Shown: positions 11,301 to 21,251 of the stretch, piece by piece
Layout: every line of letters begins with the position of its first letter
How positions within the stretch are numbered: position 1 is the first letter of the stretch
DNA from: Nematostella vectensis
Taxonomy: Eukaryota > Cnidaria > Anthozoa > Actiniaria > Edwardsiidae
Direction of reading: 5' to 3'
DNA: 64,000 nucleotides
Assembly (NCBI RefSeq): GCF_932526225.1
Contig: NC_064036.1
Location: 9,741,519-9,805,518, forward strand
Position numbers and translations under genes: made by a program
The notes under the pieces: model-generated
The model's database searches: none
What the model was told of the DNA's origin: nothing
The model's input: only the letters and a program-made list of their open reading frames with translations

Positions 11301-14300
11301 GCTTCTGGGTCACGAACGCTTGGTTGTTGTCTAGATCACGTGACATTGTTTGTTCGTTACGAAGCTGTTGTGGTTACCGAGAACGATGCTGGAACAGTGG
11401 AAAGTCGTCCAATGGAGTTCGAGAAAGACTTGAACAGTATGTAAACCAGAAGTAGTTTACCTTCTCGGTGATTAATTGTAATTTTTTTACAAGGAATTGT
11501 AATGTTTATTTACAAGGTACCTCAGCATTTTTTATTCTATGTTGTGTCAGTTTTATTTTGCACTGCGTCAGATTTTACAAATTACTTGACAGGTATTTGC
11601 AAAGTACGTCAACTGTAATGCGTTTGTATGCAACCTCCGCCAAACACGGTTTTTTTATTGAAAATCTGACGCATTTTGTAAATGGTATCTATACCGGCAC
11701 ACCCACCTCAGAAAATCTTGGTTATGCTCCTGAATAGAGGGTTATTAATTAAACTGTTGCCAACGGAAATCTTTCCACGAAAGGCGCTTTCAATTCCATT
11801 GAAAAAAAAATGTTTATTTCCATTAGCCACTCTTGGTCCGCCTGTGGCGTTACGCGGGCAGGCGAGCGGGTATGGGGAGATCGTGGTATCCTGGCAACCT
11901 AACCTGTACACGGAGGAGGCCATGTCATGGGATGTCCAGTATGTCGTCACGTACCACGCCCAAGGGAAAGCCAATAGAGTAAGTACACAAATACGCCATA
12001 CGCCACAATACGGCCTCAGAGTCGGGTCCGTGGGCTAGACCCCTGTCCTTGAGGGAAGTCACTTGGGGAATTTAGTATGTCTTTAGATAGAAAGATTCTG
12101 GCCTAGCAAAATTGACAGAAAGATCGTATTTTATATAAACTCCAAACCTGACACTGTTTAAGGAATAGAAAATAAAAACAATGTAGCTTGGTTATCACGA
12201 CTTTGTGCAAATCAAGGCGATTTCTATCCCTGGTGAGTATCTAGTATAAGGTGTCTCGCAGTGTCCATTCCCAGTGACGTCATGTAATATGTTAAGTGAG
12301 TGACGTCTTTTAGTCTTGTAGCATGACGTCATGTTATCGGTATATTGAGTGACGTCTTTTTTCCTTTTCATATGGCGTCATTTTATCTGTAAAATAAGTG
12401 ACGTCTTTCCTCTTCTACATGGCGTCATTTTATCTGTAAAGTGAGTGACGTGATTCTCTAACATCTCTAACATGACGTCATGTTATGCATGTTTAGACCT
12501 TGACGGTGCGTAGCCCGGGTCAGCATCACGTGCGCCTCACAGACCTCGCTCCATACACGCGCTACACGGTGTATGTTGAGGCACGTGCGCCGATTAGCCG
12601 ATCACATGGGATAGCAGCTGGTCCGCTCATCGTCTACACACGGGAGGAAAGTAAGCCTCATTGATGTATACAGATCTGAAAATGTTCCTGGAAACCTTTA
12701 TCCAGTTCACCCGGAGTGGTGGTAAAAGAAATACTAGTACTTATTTTAAGAACTAGTACGGACGACTGCAAAAAAACGTGAGGAGAGGACAACAGTAAAT
12801 AGGCAATCGGGACAATGCTGATATGAATTTGTCATGTTTTTCAGGCCCCTCGGATGCGCCTGTTATTTCGGAGTGGTGGTCTGCAGTCAATCCTGAAGAC
12901 CTCCAGAAACGCAACGTCACCATAAGATGGAAGGTAGGTATATTGTCACGCAATGTCACCACCCCGTGTCACGCAACGACGCAATAAGATGGAAGGTAGG
13001 TATACTATCACGCAATGTCACCACCCCGTGTCACGCAACGACGCAATAAGGTGGACGGTAAGTATACTGTCACGCAATGTCACCACCCCGTGTCACGCAA
13101 CGACGCTATTTCATCAACACATGTCACGCATCGTCACCATAAGATGGGGGATAGGTTTTACTGTCACGCAAAGCCACCACACCGTGTCACGCAACGTCGT
13201 GTTAGATGGAAGGTAGGTATACTGTCACGCAATGTCACCACCCCGTGTTACGCAACGTCGTCGTAAGATAAAAGGTAGGTAAACTGTCACGCAATGTCAC
13301 CACCCCGTGTCACGCAACGACGCAATTTCATCAACACATGTCACGCATCGTCACCATAAGATGGAGGATAGGTTTTACTGTCACGCAAAGTCACCACACC
13401 GTGTCACGCAACGTCGTCGTAAGACAGAAGGTAGGTATACTGTCACGCTAAGTCACCACACCGTGTCACGCAACGTCGTCGTAAGATAGAAGGTAGGTAA
13501 ACTGTCACGCAATGTCACCACGCCGTGTCACGCAACGACGCCATAAGTTAGCGGATAGTGGATAGTGGATGTCGAGCCACGGTACCATTACAAGTATGAC
13601 ACCTTAGGACACTTACGTATCACACCGTTACTATGATAGAATCTAAGTGTTGGCATCTACTCGAGTACCCTGTTTATCTTTATCTTCGCTTGTTATACGT
13701 ATCACACCGTTACTATTATAGAATCTAAGTGTTGGCATCTACTCGAGTACCCTGTTTATCTTTATCTTCGCTTGTTATACGTATCACACCGTTACTATTA
13801 TAGAATCTAAGTGTTAGCATCTACTCGAGTACCCTGTTTATCTTTATCTTCGCTTGTTTATTCTAGTACCCAATACCCCTATACGGAACATAACCAAAAT
13901 TGATAGATGGTCGGGTTTTTTTTATTCGAACATTAACAAATTACAAAGACTAAGTAATCTGTTGTTTATTATCATCTGTTTGTTGTGTATTAATTTTTCA
14001 AGTTCCGGTATTTAAGAATTAACCTTGTGGCAAAGATAATAAAGTAACAAAAATAAAAATGGACTTCACTTCACTTAACCTAATTGTGCTACTGAGAAAT
14101 TTGCGCAGCGCATGGGTTAACAATGGATATCTCCCATCTTTAAACTAAACGAAGCTATTATCTCGTGCCACACAGATGCCAGCTCAGCACAAATGGAATG
14201 GGCGCATCAAAAGCTTCCTGATTGAGTACCGTAAGAAGGCTGGGCGTGTACCGTTGCATGCATGGAATGAGGTGATGCGTGTGAATGCAACTTGGAGGCG

Positions 14301-17300
14301 TAGCGCCGTGCTAGTTGAGCTAGCGTGCCAAGAGAGATATGAGGTGGAGATGAAGATGTGTAACAGTGCTGGGTGCAGCGGGATTAGTAACAGGATCACA
14401 CTAGAAGCCTTGACGAATCTTCCAGGTAGAGGTACGAAATGATTTTCAACTATCATGCCCACCACCTTCATCCCGCTCTAAGATACTCGCTGCTGCCCCC
14501 TGTGTGATAACACTCGTTTGACGGATGTTGATGTTGATTGACAGCGCCTGTGCAGGATTCCCAAGAGCAAGCTCCTCGTTGGACCTGGATAGCCATAATT
14601 GGCACTGGAACACTTATCCTCGCCTTTACATGCATGTTATTGTTAGCCGTTTGTCTAAAAAGGTAAGTCTTGAGCTTATTTGGTTGTTGTTTATATGAGG
14701 TAGCACCGCCGTTACGTAATGAATGAGAGAAGTGTCAAATGCAAATGCCGTCCCTTTTGTTATCCTGCCAAACACAGGCACCGAAGATTGACTCTATCCT
14801 TTACTGGTTCTATAACGTCCTAAAGATGTGCAGGCTGGTCACAGGATGGTTTTAAGAGCTTAAGGTGATTCCTTCCAAGGAACTCCCTGGTCTTCCTCTC
14901 TATTCGTCCTCGATTCCCTCTTGTTCGCCGTTCCCAGATTCGCTATCTCGTGACGTCTTATGGCTGTGCAATCCTTTTCTCTGCCAGATGACGGAGAATC
15001 CAGGCTTTCTGTCGCAGTGGCATTCAGTCGGCACTCCTTGATAACTGCAGCCATGAGCAACATCACGCCACCCTCCTTTCCACGCATAAGCGATCATTTT
15101 ATTAGTGCCGTCCTCGAAGCTCTCCATCCGATTTTCGATACAGCTTGCGCCGTTACAAGAACACCCCTCAAAAAAACTATAATGGCAGTCTTCATTATCG
15201 TTGCATCCCGGGTCCATGAGCAGACACATGAACGTTGGGTTGTTTGGGTCGGAATAAGGATGATGAAAGAACATTCGTACTTTGAAACGGCTTATAATTT
15301 GAGGATGGCATCCGAATGCTTCATATCCCGTGATGTACTGCTCTAGTATTCTAACCCGTATGAGGTCTGCACTGTCAGAGAGACTTCCTTTAAGGATGTT
15401 CCAGATCTCCACGAACTCGTAGGAGATAGGAGAGGGTTCCTTTCTGCCTTCTTCTAAAAACTTCTTCACTAAATCTTTTTCTCGGGAATATATCAACTTG
15501 GATCTGGTCTCGACTGTTCCTCCTCGCACCAAAACCCGGTGGTTCATTTCTAAACCTGATACCTTTCCTTTGTCTGTCAGGCCGAGGCAAGCATTCGGGA
15601 TTTCCGTGGCTATCGGTCCTTTTACTGTGGTGCATTCTTTGAGAAGGAAATCGAGTTGAGTGTATGGTTTGGTAGATCTAGAAAAGCTATAACTGTGGAT
15701 ACTAGCGCCAAACACCACGCTTGTCACCATATGCGTGCCATATTTTTTGACGAATCTAGTGTAGTCGGACCAGGAGGAGGCAGGCTCAGCGTTCGTTATT
15801 TTTGTCGGCAGTTTTCTAAAGTCTTCCAAAAAGTTATTTGTGAAAGTTATTTTCTGGAGGCATTGTTTTGATAAAGTGGTCTGGGCGCTTTGATCTTCCA
15901 CATACACTACAAGGCCTTTGACCTGTTTGCTGCTTGCGCTTAGTCCGTCAGTGACAGCCCTTAGAGAAGCTTTCAACGTGAATCTGTAAGGAAGCAATGA
16001 GCTAAACCTCGTAAACCTATTCAAGAATGAATAAACCTCGCGCGTGTTATCAAAATATCGCATATTATTCGTTCTTATGTCGAGGCCGTTGACTCGGTAG
16101 CAGTCCTTGGGGAAGGGATGTGCCATGGTTGGTCCGGTGGACGGAAGGCGCTTTGAGATCAGATCTCTTCTGACTACGTTGAAGGTTTGTCCTAATGGAC
16201 CATAATCAGTGATCTTAGGGGGGTCTTGAGAGATCACTAAGGCCACACCCAGTAGGAGAACCACTAAGGCTGGAAGCATCTTGTGGATTCTAAATCAAAA
16301 TCAAACAAGACATTGAATTCCTAATCAGAACAAGATAAAAAAATATCAAGTTTGTGATTTTTGCAACAACAATTTTTGAGTTGATTGTGGATGAATTTAA
16401 ATCTAAAATAGAATTGACTATCCATATCATATTATTGTATTATTTGCTTCGTTTCCACTTTGGAACGCTTTTAAGAAAACTAGACATTCGCAGACCATCA
16501 ACACGAGCCTCTCTCCGCCAGCCTCTTGAATCTTATGATTCGGAAATAGATTGGTGGCCAGGCGTTTCTTCCTTCTAAAATCGGCCGCGGGCAAGGCTTA
16601 CCATTTGCAGGTATCCAAATATAGAATAGTCCTAGCTCGAATTAGGCTCGAACGAACTGAAAGTTATAATTGGTGATATTTAACCGCTTAAAAAAATTGA
16701 AAAAATAGAACATCATTGTTTGATAGTAAAGCAAGGTCTTCTTACCTGGCTTTTGGCGTTGATTTCGAAATACTGTCAATTGCTCTGTTTTGCTATTTAT
16801 CTTTCGGCCAGAAGACGTCACCCAAAAGATATGGCGGCCAATCAATTTTTTATCGCCTTTCACTCTTCGCAACAAATAACTTGTATCAAACTATGGATAT
16901 TTTATGAGTCATATTGGCGCTCTAAAGTGGGTTTTGCTGGTGGACGGAAACCCGTTCTAGACATACATTTCATGTTCTTTGTTGATCATAGCACTGGTTA
17001 TTTTGGCCTTTAGCTGTGCAGAATAAAGGAATTGTGTGTTTTAGCGGAATGGCGCGGGCTAACGTCACTCATTTCCAAAATGGGCGCGTTGGCGAGATCG
17101 ATCGCTCGCTTAGAAAAAAGGATCATCTGGAAGCGTTCCATTCCGAATCTTAAAAAAACCGCTATAACAATGAGGGGGGGGGGAATTCCCCTTAACCTCT
17201 GTGAATGAGAAGTTCATTTTCCCTTCTCGTTATTATATATAGTTTTAATAATTTCCTAAATTAATCAATTTCTTCATGTCTTTTATTTTTGTTGTTGTAG

Positions 17301-17412
17301 GTCAATACAAGTAGGTTCCTGCCCTGATCACGTGACATCCAGTTCTCAACGCGTGACGTCATGGTACCCTCTACAAGCAACAACTTACCACCGCAAGTCG
17401 GAGCCAGTATAG
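8367..17412 (+). CDS. Type I membrane receptor, Ig + three FNIII domains, gp130/IL-6-receptor-like
   Basis: Exons: 8367-8448, 10705-10980, 11110-11436, 11827-11978, 12497-12650, 12845-12933, 14176-14425, 14545-14662, 17301-17412 (1,560 nt, 519 residues). Layout: signal peptide (about 1-24); Ig domain (about 28-120, with NCSIFG and DSGKY-like NSGKYRC); FNIII-1 (about 122-228); FNIII-2 (about 229-330); FNIII-3 (about 331-440); membrane segment (about 457-481); tail of about 37 residues. FNIII-1 begins PPGRPRNIRF with ICFNW and ends EAVVVTENDAG, and FNIII-3 contains VTIRWKMPAQHKWNGRI. Both recall the second and fourth domains of vertebrate gp130. The first Cys of the class I cytokine pattern and the WSxWS box are absent (ISRSHG stands near that place). 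The tail holds YPLQ, a YxxQ STAT-type motif, but no clear proline-rich box 1. An in-frame upstream ATG exists at 8271. The last exon is the least certain. Confidence 0.8.
10166..10355. repeat. Diverged tandem duplication in receptor intron 1
   Basis: Two related blocks are seen, about 10166-10225 and about 10282-10345. Each reads like TTTTGCCA/AATTCTTTTGCAG-CTCCTT-ATGGTAAA-TGGCAACTT followed by AAGTAAATG. The two copies of the CTTTGCAG/CTTTTCAG block look like splice acceptors, but no exon follows in frame. Confidence 0.6.
12265..12490. repeat. Diverged tandem repeat of about 50-60 bp with palindromic TGACGTCA sites
   Basis: About four units lie in the receptor intron just upstream of the exon at 12497. 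Each carries a GTGACGTC or ATGACGTCA core. The full palindrome TGACGTCA, which is the consensus CRE/ATF site, is present at 12275-12282, 12324-12331 and 12473-12480, with further one-mismatch copies. Whether it acts as an enhancer is unknown; the repetition alone may explain the cluster. Confidence 0.75.
12908..13550. repeat. About 62-bp minisatellite built from the exon 6 end and its splice donor
   Basis: Exon 6 of the receptor ends ...GCAACGTCACCATAAGATGG AAG|GTAGGTAT. The same words then recur down the intron: ATAAGATGGAAGGTAGGTAT at about 12982, and diverged copies near 13043, 13138, 13201, 13262, 13360, 13418 and 13480, joined by GTCACGCAATGTCACCACC spacers. The true exon end (12933) is the first copy, so the array was seeded by the exon/intron border. 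Several copies keep a usable GTAGGT donor. Confidence 0.9.
13614..13862. repeat. 82-bp tandem repeat, three copies
   Basis: Units contain CACACCGTTACTATTATAGA and TCTACTCGAGTACCCTGTTT and differ by only one or two bases. It lies in the receptor intron between the exons at 12933 and 14176, just after the 62-bp array. Confidence 0.9.
14900..16279 (-). CDS. Secreted MACPF-domain protein (anemone pore-forming family), single exon
   Basis: 459 residues in one open frame, with no sign of introns. Residues 1-17 form a signal peptide ending near ISQD. The MACPF signature YTRFVKKYGTH (173-183) matches the Y-x(6)-FGTH type pattern of perforin/complement-like pore formers. After the MACPF part comes a Cys-rich, EGF-like stretch (about 350-425; spaced Cys including GCSCNGASC), then a hydrophilic end. 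This layout (signal peptide, MACPF, C-terminal EGF-like) is the one known for the 60-kDa MACPF proteins of anemone nematocysts, but immune or developmental MACPF proteins look similar. The gene sits on the opposite strand inside the receptor's last intron. Whether it serves as venom, defence or something else cannot be told here. No breaks were seen. Confidence 0.88.
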   Translation of the reverse strand: MLPALVVLLLGVALVISQDPPKITDYGPLGQTFNVVRRDLISKRLPSTGPTMAHPFPKDCYRVNGLDIRTNNMRYFDNTREVYSFLNRFTRFSSLLPYRFTLKASLRAVTDGLSASSKQVKGLVVYVEDQSAQTTLSKQCLQKITFTNNFLEDFRKLPTKITNAEPASSWSDYTRFVKKYGTHMVTSVVFGASIHSYSFSRSTKPYTQLDFLLKECTTVKGPIATEIPNACLGLTDKGKVSGLEMNHRVLVRGGTVETRSKLIYSREKDLVKKFLEEGRKEPSPISYEFVEIWNILKGSLSDSADLIRVRILEQYITGYEAFGCHPQIISRFKVRMFFHHPYSDPNNPTFMCLLMDPGCNDNEDCHYSFFEGCSCNGASCIENRMESFEDGTNKMIAYAWKGGWRDVAHGCSYQGVPTECHCDRKPGFSVIWQRKGLHSHKTSRDSESGNGEQEGIEDE

Positions 17413-20297
17413 TCGAGTTGGACGAGGATCCTGGGACGAGTTCGAAGGCGTCCTCCCACCTTCCCTACGGACGTTGATTGGTATCCCCAGAAGCATGGAT
17501 AGTGCTAGAAATTCACGAGAACTTATATTTTGGCTACGGTTATTGCTTTCACTTTTTTTCTTATTATTATGTGATATGACATGTAATGACATCAACTAGT
17601 AATTTATTTAATAAAAAATTTCTTTCATTCGTTATAAAATGTAAATATATGGACGTGTCTATGCTCTGGTTATGCGGACGACAATTTTCTGTCGGCAGCA
17701 TCTTTCATTGCATATACGCGCACACTAGCGACATAACGACGCATAACTACGCGCACACTAGTGACATAACGACGCATAACTACGCGCACACTAGCGACAT
17801 AACGACGCATAACTACGCGCACACTAGCGACATAACGACGCATAACTACGCGCACACTAGCGACATAACGACGCATAACTACGCGCACACTAGCGACATA
17901 GCGACGCATAACTACGCGGACACTAGTGACATAACAACGCATAACTACGCGCACACTAATGACAACGACGCATAACTACGCGCACATTAGTGACATAACG
18001 ACACACAATTACGCACACACTAGTGACAAGGACGCATAACTACGCGCACACTAGCGACATAACGACGCATAACTACGCGCACACTAGCGACATAACGAGG
18101 CATAACTACGCGCACACTAGCGACATAACGACGCATAACTACGCGCACACTAGTGACATAACGACGCATAACTACGCGCACACTAGTGACATAACGACGC
18201 ATAACTACGCGCACACTAGCGACATAACGACGCATAACTACGCGCACACTAGCGACATAACGACGCATAACTACGCGCACACTAGTGACATAACGACGCA
18301 TAACTACGCGCACACTAGCGACATAACGACGCATAACTACGCGCACACTAGTGACATAACGACGCATAACTACGCTTACATTAGTGACATAACGACGCAT
18401 AACTACGCGCACATTAGTGACATAACGACGCATAACTACGCGCACACTAGTGACAACGACGCATAACTACGCACACACTAGTGCATTACGACGCATAATT
18501 ACGCACACACTAGTTACAACGACGCATAACTACGCGCACACTAGTGACAACGACGCATAACTACGCACACACTAGTGACAACGACGCATAACTACGCGCA
18601 CACTAGTGACATAACGACGCATAAATACGCTAACATTAGTGACATAACGACGCATAACTACGCACACACTAGTGACGTAACGAGGCATAACTACGCTCAC
18701 ATTAGTGACATAACGACGCAAAACTACGCGCACACTATAGACAAAACGACGCATAATTACGCACACACTAGTGCATTACGACGAATAACTACGCGCACAT
18801 TAGTGACATAACGACGCATAACTTCGCACACACTAGTGACAACGACGCATAACTACGCGCACACTAGTGACAACGACGCATAAATACACGCACACGGACG
18901 ACATAACGACGCATAAATACGCGCACACTATAGACAAAACGACGCATAATTACGCACACACTAGTGCATTACGACGAATAACTACGCGCACATTAGTGAC
19001 ATAACGACGTATAACTACGCACACACTAGTGACAACGACGCATAACTACGCGCACACTAGTGACAACGACGCAAAAATACATGGACGACATAACGACGCA
19101 TAACTACGCGCACACTAGTGACATAACGACGCATAACTACGCGCACACTAGTGACATAACGACGCATAACTACGCGCACACTAGTAACGTAACGAGGCAT
19201 AACTAAGCATACACTAGTGACGTCACGACGCATTACTTCGCACACACTAGTGACGTAACGAGGCAAAACTACGCGCACACGGACGACATAACGACGCATA
19301 ACTACGCGCACACTAGTGACATAACGACGCATAACTACGCGCACACGGACGACATAACGACGCATAACTACGCTCACATTAGTGACATAACGACGAATAA
19401 CTACGCGCACACAAGTGACATAACGACGAATAACTACGCGCACACTAGTGACATAACTACGCGCACACGGACGACATAACGACGCATAACTACGCTTACA
19501 TTAGTGACATAACGACGAATAACTACTAGCACACTAGTGACATAACGACGCATAAATACGCTAACATTAGTGACATAACGACGCATAACTACGCACACAC
19601 TAGTGACGTAACGAGGCATAACTACGCGCACACGGACGACATAACGATGCATAACTACGCTCACACTAGTGACATAACGACGCTAAACCATGCGCACACG
19701 GACGACATAACGAGGCATAACTACGCTCACATTAGTGACATAACGACGAATAACTACGCGCACACTAGTGACATAACGACAAATAACTACGCGCACACTA
19801 GTGACATAACGACGCATAACTACGCGCACACGGACGACATAACGAGGCATAACTACGCTCACATTAGTGACATAACGACGAATAACTACGCGCACACTAG
19901 TGACATAACGACGCATAACTACGCGCACACAGACGACATAACGACGCATAACTACGCACACACTAGTGACGTAACGAGGCATAACTACGCGCACACGGAC
20001 GACATAACGACGCATAACTACGCGCACACTAGTGACATATTGACGCATAACTATGCGCACACTAGTGACGTAACGAGGCATAACTACGCGCACACGGACG
20101 ACATAGTCTGTCTATAGGTGTCCTTCAAATCCCTGAGAGGACGCTAGACACGTGCTCTCTGTAGGTAGGAGGGACATCCAGGCGTTTCCATTAGTCAACT
20201 ATTTCATTTCTGCTTTTGAAAAGTTTCAGTCAGTCCACTAACGTTGTCCATTGTTTTTTCTATATCCATTGCTTCTCGTTTTTCCTGCTCTTCATCT
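17413..20297. other. Convergent intergenic region filled by a minisatellite
   Basis: The receptor gene (+) and the opsin-like gene (-) both end into this stretch. Apart from about 300 bp at the left and about 190 bp at the right it consists of the 33-bp array described separately. No gene is supported. Confidence 0.7.
17718..20105. repeat. 33-bp minisatellite array, about 2.4 kb
   Basis: About 70 units. Each holds GCGCACACTAGTGACATAAC followed by GACGCATAACTAC. The left part (17718-18470) is nearly uniform. The right part mixes the ACTAGTGAC type with an ACGGACGAC type and with shortened units near 29 bp (CTAGTGACAACGACG). Because 33 is a multiple of three, the array is open over long stretches on both strands, giving an 11-residue repeat each way. 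Shortened units break these frames, which argues against a real protein. Confidence 0.95.
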
Positions 20298-21251
20298 TTA
20301 AATGACGGTTTCTTCGCGGCGTTGAAAATGAACCGAGTCTGGTTGAAAATGACGTCTTTTTATTATCCTTACAATACCTTTGCGAATTCTCGGTGAGGAC
20401 GCTAGGCAAATTACAGGGTTGACAGCTGCGCTGCTTTTGCCGCACATGGCAGGAATGAACGTTAGGAGAGCGGGCAGGTCATCAGATCTAAAAGCTGCCG
20501 AATAAAGAGCGACAACGGCGTATGGCGTCCAGCAGATGATAAACCCAGTAGTCATAGCGAAAGCCTGGCGGGCGACACGCACTTTACCAAGAGAAGTGGA
20601 TCGAGTAAGAAAGGAGTCACACCCCCATCTGACTCTTGCGTTCTTGGTCATATCTGACATGTCTCGGAATATAGAGCTGTATGAAATAACGGTCACAGCT
20701 ATCGGGATGACGTAAAATAACAGCAATATACACACTATGTAGATAATGTCTAAAGGCTTGGATGATCCCCAGTCTACTGCGCAGACTTTTTGTTTGGACT
20801 CGGGGACGTAGTGAGACCAGCCAAAGAACGGGAAAGCTCCCCATAGAATGGCAGTGAGCCAGATAAATACAGAAGTGCGAATAAGTCTGCGCCGCTGAAT
20901 TCTATGGTGCACTATTTTGCGTTTGATCGATAGCGCGCAGGCTACAGGTTGAGCCGTTAGGTTTAACATGGAGTTAAAGCTAAGTGTGGTGTTAGTGAAG
21001 CCGTAATACTGGCAGAGAGCACGTACCATCGGCGTACCCGACACATTCACGTACACTCCAACCGGGAACGTCAGAATAGCTAATAAACAGCCCGTTAAGG
21101 CAATGTTAAGTGCAAAATGCTGTACCCTTCTCGTGTCTTGCCTTAATCGTGATATAGATAATATGATTAGTGAGTTCAAGATGAGCACTGTCAGCGCCAG
21201 GAAAGTGTACGCTGCGCCGAGTGTTGTATTAAGAGCATTGAAAGTCACCAT
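20298..21251 (-). CDS. Opsin-like class A GPCR, intronless
   Basis: 317 residues with seven hydrophobic segments and a short N-terminus. The opsin signs are a Lys in segment 7 (CGKSSAAVNPV, K272, matching the retinal Schiff-base Lys), FIICWTPYAVVALY in segment 6, and GWSHYVPESKQKVCAVDW in loop 2. There C157 should pair with C80, and E151 lines up with Glu181 of bovine rhodopsin, the ancestral counterion; a Tyr (Y83) stands at the vertebrate counterion place. Unusual points: the segment-2 Asp is Gly (G54), no D/E-R-Y/F triad is found after segment 3, and NPxxY reads NPVIC. It is probably a light-sensing receptor of the large cnidarian opsin set, though the lost motifs leave its G-protein coupling uncertain. 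It could also be a decaying or chemosensory derivative, but the frame is intact. Confidence 0.85.
   Translation of the reverse strand: MVTFNALNTTLGAAYTFLALTVLILNSLIILSISRLRQDTRRVQHFALNIALTGCLLAILTFPVGVYVNVSGTPMVRALCQYYGFTNTTLSFNSMLNLTAQPVACALSIKRKIVHHRIQRRRLIRTSVFIWLTAILWGAFPFFGWSHYVPESKQKVCAVDWGSSKPLDIIYIVCILLLFYVIPIAVTVISYSSIFRDMSDMTKNARVRWGCDSFLTRSTSLGKVRVARQAFAMTTGFIICWTPYAVVALYSAAFRSDDLPALLTFIPAMCGKSSAAVNPVICLASSPRIRKGIVRIIKRRHFQPDSVHFQRREETVI

Noticed and set aside
14960..15346. 128-codon open frame on the + strand
   Set aside because: It is the antisense shadow of the MACPF gene and resembles no known protein.
17718..20105. CRISPR array
   Set aside because: The repeats are directly adjacent with no unique spacers, no cas genes are present, and the surrounding genes are clearly eukaryotic.
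17586..20117. Repeat proteins with 11-residue units on both strands
   Set aside because: The frames exist only because the 33-bp unit lacks stops; shortened units break them repeatedly and no start context or splice pattern supports a gene.
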